DNA of 64,000 bases from Ophiocordyceps camponoti-saundersi (nom. inval.) (GCA_003339415.1 PDHQ01000111.1:41682-105681); one strand, 5' to 3'. Numbered from the stretch's first letter, positions 22,569 through 36,939 are shown. The notes: generated by a model from the letters alone, not told the origin. Numbers and translations: made by a program.

Positions 22569-25330
22569 CTCCGGAGGGGGCCGCCCCGCTGCTAAGACGT
22601 AGGTAATTAAGGATACCCCCGAGGCAATAAGACGCTTTATCTAACGGGCCCGGAGTGCCTCCCTCCCCTAAGATATAGATAGCGTCCTGCCTATATAAAC
22701 TATCGACGAACTAGCTCTATTACTAGTTTAACTTAACCTTACTATCCGAGAGAGCGTAGAAGCACTAATTACCCTAGCCCTAGCCCGGACCTAGATAAGA
22801 TCTATAACTAAGCTATAGAGAAATTATAGCGAAGAAACTAATACTATTATAATTATTTCCTTATATTTATAAAAGTTCTTTTTTAAAATATAAATAAGCG
22901 TACCGAGCTAGCTAAGCTAATACTTAGTAGTAAATCGGATTATAATATTATTACTTTCTAGGAAACCGTTAGCTATTTTAGCGCCGAGCCTCCTCCGCTT
23001 AGGACTTTACTTTACCGCTTCGTATATAGTAGCAGCCGTGCTTTAGTCTATATCTATAAAAGATACGATATATTTACTTAGTTCCTGGAAATAAGGGAGG
23101 ATTAGATAAGTATTACTTTCTATTCCGGACTTTAGTTTATTTTTATCTACTCTCCCCCTAATACCCCCCGTAGCGGTAACCTCTTAATTTTTTAAAACCT
23201 TCCCCTAAACCCTAACCGCGTCTTAGTCGGCGATTTTAACTTATATTACCCGCTTTAAGACCGTTATAAGAAGCTCTCTAATAACTTAAATTAGCTAATT
23301 TATAAAATAATTAAGCTATAACTTTAACTTTTTACCCTAAAGGGAGAATATACCTAAATTTTCTATAAATATAAGGATAGTATACTAGACTTAGTTTAGG
23401 CTATAGCGAACTCGTATACTCGTTATATTAGTCCGGACCTTAACTTTACTAGATCCGACTACGTTCCCTAATCTCTTATAGCTAGTATCCTTATACTTAT
23501 AGTAGCGCGTATACCGCGCTTATAGTAAAGATAAGCGAACCCGGACCTAGTTTACTACGAGTCCCTAGCTAAGATTACCCTCTTACTTTCCCCTTTTATT
23601 AACCTAATAGAGATCGATAACGCCCTTAACTAACTTTACTAAGAGCTATAACTTATTATTAACCGGATAGTGCCGTTTATCGCCCTTTCCTATTCTTATA
23701 AGGTAACGTAGTTTACCCCGGCCGTGGCCTCGGCTACTCGAGCAGCTAAGCAGGCCCGGCGTAAATATAGGTCCCTCCCTTCGGACTCCTCTTAGTAATA
23801 GCTTCGCTTTAATAATAAGATTTCGAAACTATATTAGATTAAAACTAAAATTCCTTAAAGTTCGCTACTCTCTGCTATTTTATTTATTTTATATATAGCC
23901 CTATTTTATAACTAGCTAATATATAAAGAAAGAATATAAATAATTAGTTTTACGGATAATATAAACTTCCTTAATATTAAGCTTAATTTTAAGATAATTA
24001 TAAAATAGCTTTAAGCTATATAGGTAATATACGAATAATAAGCGCGTAATTATAGTATAGAATTTAGGCCGGAGAAAAGCAAGCTTATATATTTTTCCCG
24101 GAAATATACTCCGGAGATAATCTTAGTTTAACTAAGGGATTATTAAGTTTACCTTATTTTTAAGGTAAGACTCCTAAGCGTTTAAATCTATTAGCGGCTA
24201 TAATAGAAACTTTATTTATAAATTATATATATTAAGCTCCTCCGCTAAAACTTTACTTTTTCTTTTTTATTTACTTTTACTTAAAGTTACCCCCTCGCCT
24301 AAGCTTATAAACTTTATATAAAAATTATCCAGTTACTTATTATATATATTATTATTATATTCTATATTATTATTTTTATAAGCGGAAACTTATTAAGCTT
24401 AGCTAAAACCTTAAAATTAGAATAGTTATAATATTTTAAAATAATACTTAAAGCTTATAAAGCTATATTTATTTATTACCTTAAGGCTAAGTTCTAAGTT
24501 CCCCTATTTAATCTTTACTTAAATAAAAGGAAGATTAATACCCTCCGCTACTTAGAAGATATAATAATATTAGATAAGATCTAAACCGCTTTTAAAAATA
24601 TTTTAAAATTCCTATTATATTTCCCCCTTTATTAACTAATAAGATAATAAAAAGCTAAGTAGCTATTAGAGGAATATATATATTAAGTCTAAATATAGAT
24701 AAGATATAATATACTACCCCTTAATAAGAAGTTTATAATAAACTTTCTCCGCTAGGATTAGAAAGTACGATAAGAGGACTCCGAAAACTAGCTATATATA
24801 AGATATTCTAAGCTTACCTTATTTTTTTTTAACTTCCTACCTTATTTTAATAAGGCGAAGTTACTTAAAAGATATAGAGATTTACCGAAATATATTAATA
24901 TTATAATTACGTAACTTTATATAAGTAAAATTAGTTTTAGAAAGTTCCTTTTTTATAAGTATATATTAAAAATAGTCTTTTTTTTATATTAGTATAATAT
25001 TAGATTAGAGAATACTTACTATTTACTTTTTTAATACTTTTAATTAGTTAAATAGCGTTATAAATTACCTTAGCTTATCTCCTTTAATACTAGACTATAA
25101 TTAAAGCTTAACTATTACTTATTAGTAACTATAATCGCGAAATAAATACTCTAATATACTAACTTATATTAATTCTAGCTTACTAATATTTTTTACGCTA
25201 ATATTTTTAAGTCTAACTAAAGCTAGATATAGCCTTATCTTATATAAATTATTATAACTATATTATTATTAATTTACTTATTTTATTTACGATTTACTTT
25301 ATATCTCGAAAAAATCTATATTTACTAAGT
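22569..25330 (+). mobile_element. Dead, 5'-truncated LINE relic (copy 1)
   Basis: Begins at ctccggaggggg, the same point where homology with the minus-strand LINE copy ends (34544). It lacks ORF1, as expected of a 5'-truncated non-LTR insertion. Apurinic endonuclease and reverse transcriptase segments are readable through RIP stops. The distance between the endonuclease motif and the RT box is only about 720 bp, so part of the RT fingers/palm is probably deleted. Family is likely Tad1/I-like from the endonuclease type; the 3' end is not defined and 25.3 kb is approximate. Confidence 0.7.
22690..25200 (+). pseudogene. Dead LINE ORF2 (AP endonuclease - reverse transcriptase)
   Basis: The endonuclease signature VGDFNL is at 23226-23243, followed by tat tac ccg where the family has HHP. 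A second endonuclease stretch, ISPDLNFTRSDYVP, is near 23430-23470. The RT box reads FTDNINFL at 23949-23972, a RIPed FxDDINFL. The thumb motif KSKLIYFSRKY is near 24075-24110. In life this enzyme nicks the target and reverse transcribes LINE (and SINE) RNA. Many Gln and Trp codons have become stops. Confidence 0.72.
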
Positions 25331-27240
25331 TTAAGTTATTATCTCCTCCCTTATCTAATAACTCCTCTATTTTTCTAGCTACCTTATTAGTAGAAGTAAC
25401 CGCGGACTAATACCGGCCTTATAACGCGAGTTTACTTAGCGTAAAGCTACTAAAACTTAAGGTAAGGCGTATCTTACTTAGAGTTACTATTAGCGCGGTA
25501 GCTTATAATAAGTTTAGCGTAATAGTTAGCTATAAAGCGGTTACCTATTACTATAATAAGCTTAAAATAATAACTAGCTTAGGTAAAGTTATTTATTACT
25601 AAGATAGGCTTAAAGTAATAATAGGATCCGGCATAGTAGCGGGCCGCGTACTACTAGGGGTAATTATTATTAGCGTTAGTTTATTATCTTTATTAAGGAA
25701 TAACTTATTTAACTTTAGGATTTTTAGATATTTTAGTAATAGCTTATAATTATAGAGCCCCCCGCGCCTCCTTAATACTCCGCTAAGGTATAGCTTAAGT
25801 TTATACCTTTTTAGTAATTTTAAATTAATAAAAGGTAAGTTATATTAGAGACTAACTAACTAGAACTCCTAGCTAATAAGTAGGGCGACTTTAAGTATTA
25901 GAGGGATATAAGACTCGGCTAAATCTATTCTTATTATAATAGTGCTATAGTTTACCGTAGCCGCGTAAGTATTAGTAGCTGCTATAGCGGCCGCCGCCTT
26001 AACTAAGGTCTCCTTTACCGTAGGCGACCTAGCTACCCCTTTACTAGTTAAGCTTATTTTTACTATATTTAGCGCTAATATAGCCTCTAACCTTAGAACT
26101 TTATTATTACTAAAACTAACTTAGCGTAAGCTCCCTCCCTCGCTCTTTTTAAGGTATACCTTAGTAAGATATAAATACTTTAAATTAATAATAAAAATAG
26201 GTAATAAGTTATTATTATTATTATCTATATTTAGTATAATTATAGGAGTTTTAGGCGCGGCGCGGGCCTTCTTTTTAGTAAGGCGTATTTAGACTATAAT
26301 AGGAAATATTTATTTTTTACCTTTACTTTTTAAAAGCGCTATAAGCGCCGCCTTAGTAAGCTTCGTTATCGCTAGTTTACGCGTTCTACTTATTTTATAA
26401 ATTATATTTACCCTTACCTTAAGCGGAGCTTAAGCTAGCCCTCTTAGCTTCTTAAGTATTACCGCTACTTTCTTACTTAAGTTTAATATATTATAAGCTA
26501 TATTTTTAAAGCCTAAAGTTTATTAATTAATATAAGCGTTAACTTTTATTTTAAGGTAGCGTAAATTAACTTAAGCACGGAGATAGATATCTCCCCCCCC
26601 TCTCCTTTTACCTCTTTCCCCTCTTTTATAACCTTAGTATAAATACCCCTTAAGGCGTTCCTTATCTTAACTATATTCTTATAAGTATAGCTTTAGCTTA
26701 AATCCTAAATTAAGGCGAGATCCTCCTTAGCTATAGCCTATACCCCTCTAAATTTTTATTACTTATTATAATACTTAGCTTATATAATATATAGCTTAAT
26801 AGCGTTATTTTTAAGCTAAGGATATATAAGTATATAAGTAAAATTCGTCTAAGTATAAGTAACGTATATACGCGTATTTATAGCTATTAAAAATTAGCTT
26901 AATCTTATTAATATATAGCCTAAATAAGGCGTAATTTACTTAGCTAATCTTAATAGCTAGCGTATAAATAGTAAATATAATCCTAAGTAAGTTTAAAAAT
27001 ATAACTATTATAAAGCGTAGCTTATTTATTATTAGTTTTTATATTATAATTATAAGCTATTATTATTATAATAAAGGAAGTTAAGGTTAATATTATTTAT
27101 AAAAAAAAGGGCCCTACGCTATATAAGCTATAAGATTTTATACTTTACGGTAGCTTACTTACTAATTATAAGGCGCTACGGTATATATTAGTATATACTT
27201 TTTTACTTTAGGGCGGTATATACCTCCTTCCCCTACTAAA
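25331..27240. other. RIP-mutated sequence, unassigned
   Basis: CpA-depleted, with no open frame. It may include the LINE 3' region and another old element; reading on either strand gave no domain I could name. A C-run (26591-26598) and a small GC-richer patch at 25625-25660 are the only local features. Confidence 0.4.
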
Positions 27241-27521
27241 GTTCTAGCCTATATTTGCCCTCCCGCGGCTAAGGTTCGTAGCCGCTTTTATCTTAGTAAC
27301 CCCTAGACCCCGGCTTATTCTACCTTAAACCCGCTATTATAACTTAGCGGACTAGCACGAGGCCCGCTATAGTACCCTCTCCCTACTTACTATTCTTACC
27401 TTACTAGCTACCGATTACTTAGTAAGGGGTTTTCCCCCGGGCCTAGCCCGGTTTTTCCCCTCTTCCTACCCTTTATATACTTAGATACTTTATAAGTTCT
27501 TAGAGTAATATAATATATATA
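27241..27521 (+). mobile_element. SINE-like element sharing the SINE 3' tail
   Basis: From about 27410 it matches the 3' ~120 bp of the SINE family (agtaaggggtttt, ccggtttttcc, tatacttagata, then TA repeats). The head (27241-27400) is GC-richer and unlike the tRNA-like head. It may be a second family with the same LINE-recognised tail, or a chimera. Its 5' end and target duplication are not resolved. Confidence 0.45.
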
Positions 27522-27836
27522 TATATATCTTATAAATTAGCTAATCTAAGTTATCGGAGAGCTTTTTATAATAGTTTTAAAATAAGTAATATAAGTTAAA
27601 GTCGCTAACTAAGACGCGGTTAGAGTTTAGGGGAAGGACTTAAAAAATAGAGAGGCTGCCGCTACGGGGGGTATTAGGGGGAGAGTAAATAGAAATAAAC
27701 TAAAATCCGAAATAGAAAGTAATATTCGTTTAGTCCTCCCCTATTTCCGGGAACTAAGTAAATAAAATATAGCCGCTATTATAAATAAGGCGGTAAGGTA
27801 AAGTCCTAGGCGGAGGAGGCTTAGCGCTAAGGTAGC

Positions 27837-30800
27837 TATTAGACTTGCATAAGAATAACTAAAATCTATATATATATAGAATAAGATCTATATATACTTA
27901 GGATAGGGGGAAAAGGGGTATATTACGCAGGACGTATTAAAGGGACTTAGGTAATAAAAAGTAAGGTAAGTTTCGATTATATTTTTATTATAGTATTTTA
28001 GATAGGAGCTTTAATAGACTCCTAGTCGATATCGGATTAGTTTCGGGAAGAGATTAGATTATACTTAATCTAATATCGAGTATAGAAAAAGAGAGTATAT
28101 ATAAGGATATTTTATATATAAGTAAACGTAGAATTCCCTTCGTTTTAGAGAAGATATAAACGAATATTATAAACTAGAAAAATTATACCTTTAGTATTAG
28201 TAATCGCTATTAACTCCCGTATATATACTATAAAGGCTAACTAATACTAATTAGTAGTTAAAATTTAGTTAACTATAAATTAGTAAAGATAGAATAATTA
28301 ACTCTAATAGTAAACTTTTACGAAAGTAACCGTATAAAGGTAAGCTATAATCGATTAAAAAGTTAATAAAGGGCTATATAAAACCCCTTTTAGAACTCTT
28401 AAAGAAGCTAACCTAAATACTTTACGATATTTATCTAAAGCTAGTTTAAAAACTTACTTATAACTATAAATACCCCTCCCGAAAATAGAATAGAACTCCT
28501 TAAATATTATAACTAGCTAACCTAGAAAGTATTTAGATATACTAAGATCCTAAAACGATATTAGAATTAGTTTAACTTAGATCGCTAAGATAATAATATA
28601 TTAAGAGACTACGAGAATATAGAGATAATTAAACTAGTAATAGCGAGATTTATCTTATTCGTTAAAAGTAATAAGTAACTTTTTAGTCTCGCTTTATTTA
28701 ACCTCTTCTAACGATATTTTAACGGCTAGAAATTAAAAATATAGGAAATAGGATAAGTATTTATAAGAGACCTTACCCGAAGCTTTCTTATAAAATAAGG
28801 AATTTATATTAATAGATCTAAGAAACCTATCCCGAAGGAACTCGAAAAACTTCTAAATATAAACGAACCTCTTATATAGCTAGCTTAGGTATATAGTAAA
28901 ACCTTTTTTAAATTAGGACTTATAATCCCTATTAGATTAATATTAGAAACTAAGACGGAAACCTAAACTATTACTATACTTACCTTATAATAATAGATAA
29001 TACCTTAACTAAAGCTTAGCTTAGATATTAAAAACGCCTAAATTTAAATTATCCCTAACCCTTAAGTATTATAATTAGATATATTATCTTAAAACTTACC
29101 GGTTTAACTTACCTAGTAACCGATAATATACTAATTCTAGGACCCTTAAGTTACCGCTCGAAGAATATAGTCCTTACTAAATATACCTATTAAAAAACTA
29201 TTAGCAAGTATAGCTAAATTTAATATTAATAGCTAAGGTCCTTATTTAGATATTAATATAGAACTTTATTAATATCGATAAGGACTCTTATCGAAAATAC
29301 CTCGATTTTAAGATAAACTTATACCGGACGCTTTTACTTTTTTTATACTACCCCCGATTAAATTTCCTAATATATATATTAATTTAAAAATAATTACTTA
29401 ATTTACTAAAGTTTAGGATAAGAATATTATATATTTAGGCGAACTTTATAATTTCTTAGATAATAAGGTTTATATCTTTATAAATACTTACTTTATATTA
29501 GAGATTTACCTATCTTATTTTTATATAATTTTTCTACGTATTCTTTTAAGCTAAGCGAGATAGTATTATCTTAATTATATTAACTAGTTTTCTACTTTTC
29601 GTAATATATATTTTTAAATATAAAAGTATTTTAATATAGATATTAACTATTCTTATTATTATATAAATTAGATATCTATTACTTATTAGATAGTTCGGAC
29701 TTTATATCCTAAGAGTAAATTATATAAAGTTTTATAGAAACTCTTTAATAAATTAGATCTTTATTAGTATACTCTTAGTTCCGATTATACTAGTAACGCC
29801 TTTTTACGAATAACCCTTATTAACGCTTACCGAGGCGTCCCTAAATTAGAATTTATACTTTTTAAACCCGCGAAAAATATAGAGACGCTTATATTTAACC
29901 TCCGTTCCTCTCTAAAAATAGCTTTAACTTATTAATTTAGTAGCTTATAATATATTTAAAGCTCTTACTTACTATTACCTCCTCTTAATACTTTAAGCCT
30001 TAATATTTTCTACTTTAATCGCCGATATTAGAAAACCTCTAACTAGCCCTTAAATTAATATTATAATAATAGCGGAAGTAATTTTACTCGTAACTTAAGG
30101 GCCGATACCTTATAGAACCGTAAGTACTTTATTTACGGTAAGACTAAATACTAATCCTCTAAATATATAAAAAAGGAACGTAAAGTATTTTAATATTTAT
30201 TTCTAGCTTATTATACTTTTACCGGTATATAGGTTAACTTTAACGCCTATCTCGTAGATTTCGAAGGGATAGAAAAAATACTAGAGGAGGATAGCGATAA
30301 CGGATAGGCACTCTAATCTTATAAACTTACCGAAACTCTATACTATATTTTATTATTTATATAATTAACTTAAGTATTTTATATACCCTAAATTATAGAA
30401 CTAATAGAAAATTTACTATTAATATTACCTTAGGTAGCTAAAATATTATATTAGTTAGTATATATATATTTCTTAATAGGAGATAACCCTTACGAGCCCG
30501 TACTTTTTATAGCTCCTATTACTTATTTTACCTTAATAAACCGCTATTCTTAGATAACGTTCTAAGGTATTCTAATCGATACCGGTATAGTATCTATATT
30601 AATATTAGGTTAATCTTAGTTCGAAATATTATAGCTCCTTATACCCTTACTATCCCTTAATAAGTTTACTACTAGCTAAGTATCTATTAAATTTAGTAAA
30701 GGTTAAATTATTACCTTTTTTAGCTTTATTTAAGTTATAACTTTAGTAAGTAAGATTATATTCTATATCTTACTTAGTTAAACTCTATTCCTTTTATACC

Positions 30801-33800
30801 TAGTAAATATAGATTTTAATTAGGGATATTCTTCTATAATATTTTAAATTACCTTATCTATAATATAACTAAGATCCTTATTATATATAAATAAGGTTAT
30901 CTTTAGTTTTTCCTTTTACTTTTAGAAGAAATAATATCGTATTTTACTAAGTAAGAGATACGCTAAATTTATAGATAATTCGGGCACCTTAGCGTATCCT
31001 ATCTATACTAATTACTTACTCGGGCCGGATATAATACTAATATCTAAGCTATTAAAGCTATCTCTAAAGTTTATCGTTAATACTAACTAAATAGCCCTAC
31101 GCCCTAATAGTTTAAATTTAAGCTAGAAGATAACCGTAATTTTAACTTTAAAGTTATCGTAGATATTTTCTATATTAACTAATAAGCTATCCTATATACT
31201 ATTAACTAAGCTATAGCTTTCTAAGCTACTTAGTTTCTCCTATCTCTTTTTATAAAAGATATTTAAAATACCTTTCGTATAATCTAGATTAATACTTACC
31301 TTAAACCCCTTAATATTATTTATTATAATATTAGAAAAAACTTCGACTTTTAGGAGTTCTATTCCGAGGCCGCTACCTTAGGTATTATATATACCTAAAT
31401 CCCCGTTAAGGTATATTAGTTAGTTAGGAAAGTTAAATAATACTATACCCCTTTTTAATACGCTTATAAGGTAATCTTAGCTAAACTTTAACTTAATATC
31501 GGTTAGGATTCTATCTTATAAATAGCTATAAAAGTAGTTAACGATATAATAAAACCTAATAAACTTATCCTAACTTTTTTAGTTTTTAAAGCTTACTTAC
31601 GTATATACCTTAACTTAGCTCTAACCTTATTTATTTTATAATAAGCTACCGCTATCTAAAAAGCTATAATTAAATTTTAGAAATATTATACTTAATAAAT
31701 AATCCGTAACGCTTTATTTATATAAAATAGCCCCGATATTTCTAATATTCTATAGCTACCTTTAAATAGCTAAGTTCGCGTTTAGCGTAAACTTAGTAAA
31801 TAGATAAAACTATATACTCTTTTCTCTATTAACGGCTATAATATTACTATTAATCTCTTATATAAATTTTATTTTTTCTAATTTACGTATATCCGCCTTT
31901 TTCTAATACCTTTATATAAAAGCCCCGAATCGATACTAACTTTGCCTTCTCCTAATATCGACTTAATTTCGGCACTATCCTAAGTAACGCCCTATCTAAG
32001 AATTACTATATATATTCCTTAAAATCTTTTTATAAATAACGCTTTTATAATATAAAAGGAAAAAGATAATATATCGTTATCCCTTAAGCTTTAAGCTAAA
32101 GAAAAGATTACGATAGCTAGCTAACTTTTTAAAGCCTTAAATATTTCGAAAATTAATAACCTTATTAGCCGCGGTATCTTTTCCTTTAAAAAATATAATA
32201 CTATTAAGTATTATAGCGTTCGCGTTTTTAAAGCTTATATAGTCTAGGAAATTAAGGGGATAGGCACTAATTACCTATATAAAAAATCTAAGCTTATTAT
32301 CGTAAGTTATAGCGATAAGGGTAAAGATACTATTTTTACCTAATCCCTAATAATATAATAAGTTAGCTAGCAGCTTATTCTCGCTCTTACCCCCGCTACC
32401 TTTCTATTAAGCTTTAAATTAGCTTTATATAATATTACCTAAGCGTACTTATAGTTATAATCTAACTTTAAAAAGATTATTATCGCTACGCTTCCCCTTA
32501 AAATAAAAAACCGGTATTTTTTAGATATTATAATCCGTATTATTAAGCTACTATATAATATTACGGAGGCTAGTATCTACTAGTTTTAAACCTATTAAAA
32601 TTACTATTTTTAATAACTACGAATATAGATATTAACTTTTAATATTTACCTCCTTATTAAATATAATAATCGAGTATATTTTAAGCTTATTAGTTTATAA
32701 ACTAATAATACTTTTATATTCGGTATAAAAGCTTTTAGATAACTAAAAAATAAGTAGATAACTGCCGCTTAGTTCCGCACTAAACTTAAGATTATTCTCT
32801 AAGCTAGGGATATTATAAACTTTAATAGATTTTAGATTAACCTCGCCCTAAGTTCGATCTCCTTTCGATAAAAGGGCTAGGCGGCTAAGATTTAACCTAT
32901 TAACTACTCTATACTAGATTACGCTTAATAATACCTTAAATAATATACCTAAGGTACCTATATTACTTTTATCTATTAACCCGAAGCCGCTTATAATCTT
33001 TCCGTTACTATTTAGAAATAATCTCTAAATAAAAAAAACTATAAAAAGCTTAATAAAAGGCTACGATAATAATAAGAATACTAAAACCGAGGACTACGAT
33101 ATATCCCTATATTACTAAATAATATAAAGCTTTATATTTTTACTAATAGTTTTTTTGCGAATAACTCTAACTTATCTTTATAAATTAGATATATTATTAT
33201 ACTTAGATAAGAAACTAGCGATAAAGAGAAATTTACGCTCTCCGGGAATATTATCTATTAGAGCTTAATAAAGTATAAAAAGGTAATATAGTTTATACTA
33301 ATATCTAAAATATACGGGATATTAGCTAGCTTCGATATCGGTATCTTTATTAGCTTAATATTAATAAGAATTCGGTTTAAATTTAGATTAAGCGTAATCT
33401 AAACTATTATCTATACTAACTTATACTTACTATATAAATATCTAGTAAAGCTTAGGATTACGAAAGAAAAAAGGTTAATAATTAATATTATATTAATAAG
33501 AGAGTTTTATAAAAACCGGGAAATTAAGGAAATTAGATAGATAAATAGTTTAGATAACCTTATAAACGCTATAATTAAGGATAATCCGAATAAGGCGTTA
33601 GAACGCCTAATCGATATTAATATTTTTAATATCTAAGTCTAAGGCTTTATAACTTAGAAGGAGAAATACCTAAACTCGGCATAAGCCGAGGAATCGCCCC
33701 TTCCCGAAAAAGAAAAAGTTACCGGTATTAGACTTATATAAGAATAACTAAAATTTATATATATATAAAATAAGATCTATATATACTTAGGATAGGGGGA

Positions 33801-34135
33801 AAAGGGGTATATTACGTAGAATATATTAAAGGGACTTAGGTAATAAGAAGTAAGGTAAGTTTCGATTATATTTTTATTATAGTATTTTAGATAGGAGCTT
33901 TAATAAACTTCTAGTCGATATTAGATTAGTTTTAGGAAAAGATTAGATTATACTCGATCTAATATCGAGTATAGAAGAAGAGAGTATACGTAAGGATATT
34001 TTATATATAAATAGACGTAGAATTCCCTTTATTTTAGAGAAGATATAGATAAATATTATAAACTAGAAGAATTATACCTTTAGTACTAGTAATCGCTATT
34101 AACTCCTATATGCGCACTACGAAGGCTAACTAATA
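27837..34135 (+). mobile_element. RIP-destroyed full-length copia copy 3 (plus strand)
   Basis: LTRs are 27837-28246 and 33726-34135 (410 bp each), total 6299 bp. The target duplication gtagc is intact (27832-27836, 34136-34140). The insertion is within LINE copy 2. Alignment to the intact element is nearly indel-free, with CpA- and CpT-type transitions and retained CpG. Confidence 0.94.
28466..33747 (+). pseudogene. Dead copia Gag-Pol, copy 3
   Basis: Maps directly on the intact polyprotein. The start ATG has become ATA (28466-28468) and the TGA stop TAA (33745-33747). The body is interrupted by many TAA/TAG codons where the intact copy has Gln or Trp. No protein is possible. Confidence 0.9.
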
Positions 34136-34603
34136 GTAGCTAATAGTTTCCTAGAAAATAATAATATTATAATTTAATTTACTACTAAGTGCTAGCTTAG
34201 CTAGCTTAGTATACTTATTTATATTCTAAAAAAGGATTTTTATAGATATAAGGAAATAGTTATAATAATATTAGTTTCTTCGTTATAATTTCTTTATAGC
34301 TTAGTTATAAATCTTATCTAAGTCCGGGCTAAAGCTAGGGTAATTAGTACTTTTACGCTCTCTTAGATAGTAAAGTTAAGTTAAATTAAAGATAAAGCTA
34401 GTTTATTAATAGTTTATATAAATAGGACGCTATCTATATCTTAGGGGAGGGAGGCACTCTAGGCCCGTTAGATAAAGCGTTTTATTACTTTAAGAGTATC
34501 CTTAATTACTTATATTTTAGTAGCGGGGCGGCCCCCTCCGGAGCCTAAAAGTTATTTATATTTTCTTTTAGTAACAAATTAGCTTAGGGATATACTATAT
34601 ATA

Positions 34604-35201
34604 TATATATATTATATTACTCTAATAACCTATATAAATATCTAAGTATATAATCGTTTAATAGAGAGGAAAAACCGGAGTGCTTAAGGGAAAACCCCTT
34701 ACTTAATATGTTCGGCTAGCTTATAAGCTAATTACGTCGTATCGGAAAGCTTAATCGTTATAGGAAATATCTAAAGTTACGCTAGTCCTAAGTAAGAGGT
34801 ACCTATATTTCTTATCGTATATCTTATCTAAGTTCTAAGTAATTCCGGTACGTATATCGGCAAATACTATAGCGAAAATATATTACTTTATAATCGTACT
34901 CTATTACCGAATTATAGTCGCTATTAAAGGGGACCTATTCCTCTAATAACCTACGTTATCTAACTATACCCTTACCCCGCGCCCTACCTTACCTAAGCCT
35001 TAGCCGGGTTACTACTCCTACCGAGGGAGGGAAGGAGCCCGGTAGGGTTACTACTCCTGCCGGGGTTATGCCGGGGTCGGACCGTACCCCGGCTATATAG
35101 TTAGGGTAAAAAATACCCGTGCCCTCTGCCAGATTCGAACCGACTACCTCTCTTATAGGAGACTAATATCTCTAAACGCTTAACTATTACGCTAGGAGGG
35201 C
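34604..35201 (-). mobile_element. tRNA-derived SINE, copy 2 (598 bp)
   Basis: Minus strand; the 5' head gccctcctagcg is at 35201 and the TA tail at 34604. The 15-bp target duplication gatatactatatata is at 34589-34603 and 35202-35216. B box complement gattcgaacc is near 35131-35140. It lies between ORF1 and ORF2 of LINE copy 2. It is less RIP-damaged than its surroundings in the GC-rich body (35030-35100). Confidence 0.87.
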
Positions 35202-35216
35202 GATATACTATATATA

Positions 35217-36560
35217 ATAATATCCTTAGTTATTATTAATTTCGTTAATTATAAGATAAACTATAAGCTAAGCTTAGCAAATCTAACTAGTTATCTCTTA
35301 TAGTAAGCTCTTACCCGATCTTAGTACTTAATAGTAATAAGGTAAAGCTTAAACTATATAAGGTAGTCCCCGCTATAAGAAATATAATAAAATAAGTATC
35401 CTTCGATTTTAGTATAGTAATTATCCTTATTTTTATAATCGGTCGCTTTATACTTACTATAAAGCTTAAGGTATTTATATATTTTAGTAATATACTTAAA
35501 ATAATAATAATTATAATATCGCTAGGGGCGGACTATATTCGAGAATAGCTCTATATAAAAAATCTAAGCGTTAATAGCTAGCTTATTATCGTAAAGTTTA
35601 TTAATATTAATTAGTAATTTAAGGCTAATAATAACCGCTATCTTAGTAGATCTAAGTTAGGGCTTAAGCGCTCGTAAATAAGCTACGGTTATTTTATTAA
35701 CTTATATTATCTTATTAAAGAGGTTATCGCGTTCCCTAATAGCGAAGTTTAAAGGAAATCTCTTAGTAATAATATTATAAATCCTATCCGCGATAGTTAC
35801 CTTATTACCGAAGATAAGCGTAACCTAGCTTAGGTTCTAAGTAAAGGTAGCTATATCCTTATTAAAAGTAAATTTAATATCCTTATTATTAAGGCGGCAT
35901 ATAGCTAAGTATAAGTTAAAGCGAATAGCGGTATTAATAGCTTATATAATATCGTATACTATCTTATTTATAATATTATTTATTATATCCGCTAAGCGAA
36001 TAATAATTTCCTTCTTATAACGTAGGGGAAGTTTCTTTTCTAAGTTATATAATAAAGTTAGAGTAGATATAACTTATACCTATATTCGGTATCTTCCCTA
36101 TTTCGTTATCTCTAAATATAATAATTTACGAAAGGTAATAGTAATAATATCTTTAATTTCCTTACGTATAATATAATTAGTCTAAGTCCGGATTTAGTCT
36201 AATTTAAGTTCCTTATAAGCTACTATTACGGCCTAAGCCGTGCAAAACGCGTTAGCTAATATAATACCTAATAGTTAATAATATAGTTTTTTCTTATTCC
36301 TATTAACTAGGACTTATAGTAGTTCTTAGTTATATCTAATATATTTTCTATTAAGGTTAGTATTTTTAGACCGGTATATAGACGAATCTAACCTATATTC
36401 GGAGCGCGTTATAACTTTAGTTCCTTTACGAAAATTTCTTCCTCCTCTGCTACGGTCGCGACCACCCCCGGCTAGAACTTAGCTAGGTATACCCCTACTC
36501 CGAATTAAATAGCGAATCCGACGCCGCTAACGTCTTACCTTTTTCTTTTAGATCGCGCCT
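35217..36560 (-). pseudogene. Dead LINE ORF1 with zinc-knuckle remains
   Basis: Read on the minus strand, long stretches are open apart from RIP-type stops. Near 35530-35420 it reads RPQRYYNYYYFKYITK, which fits RPQRCYNCQ.FGHITK with Cys-to-Tyr changes (TGC/TGT to TAC/TAT), then K.KATDYKNK, like a second knuckle. This is the usual gag-like nucleic-acid-binding ORF1 of Tad/I-type LINEs. Position upstream of ORF2 on the same strand supports this. N-terminal limit is approximate. Confidence 0.6.
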
Positions 36561-36794
36561 TATACTAGGCGCATATCGAGTTTTTTTTTAAGTTAATTAA
36601 ACCGATAAATAAATAGGAAAAAGATAAATCGGATAGTTATACTTTAGTTTCCGTAAATAGAATTAATAATAAGGACGAACGGCGTTTGTTAATAGATAAT
36701 ATATTTACGAAGACGCTAATAAAAACGCTAACGAAATTAACGCTAGCTAAGCTAATAACCCTAAGTTCTGCTAAGGCGATATCTATTCCGATAA

Positions 36795-36902
36795 GCTAAC
36801 CGATTCCCCCTTAAACGACCCCGTCAGGCAGCTAACCGATTCCCCCTTAAACGACCTCGTTAGGCAGCTAACCGATTCCCTCTTAAACAACCCCGTTAGG
36901 CC
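36795..36902 (+). repeat. 36-bp tandem repeat x3
   Basis: Three units at 36795-36830, 36831-36866 and 36867-36902, each beginning gctaaccgattcc, differing mainly by C-to-T or G-to-A. One frame gives a 12-residue unit, LTDSPLNDPVRQ. Confidence 0.9.
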
Positions 36903-36939
36903 TATTATAGAAATCCGTTAGATAGGGATAGATAAAGAC

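Larger units (their letters stand above)
27522..36570 (-). mobile_element. Dead LINE relic (copy 2), split by copia copy 3 and SINE 2
   Basis: Minus-strand pieces 27522-27831 and 34141-34544 match the endonuclease part of LINE copy 1 (22569-23310). They are separated exactly by the copia insertion with TSD gtagc. Further upstream on the minus strand (36560 to 35217) is a gag-like ORF1 with zinc-knuckle remains. SINE 2 lies between the two ORFs. Beyond the equivalent of about 23310 the LINE is lost at the SINE-like element ending at 27521. Confidence 0.65.
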
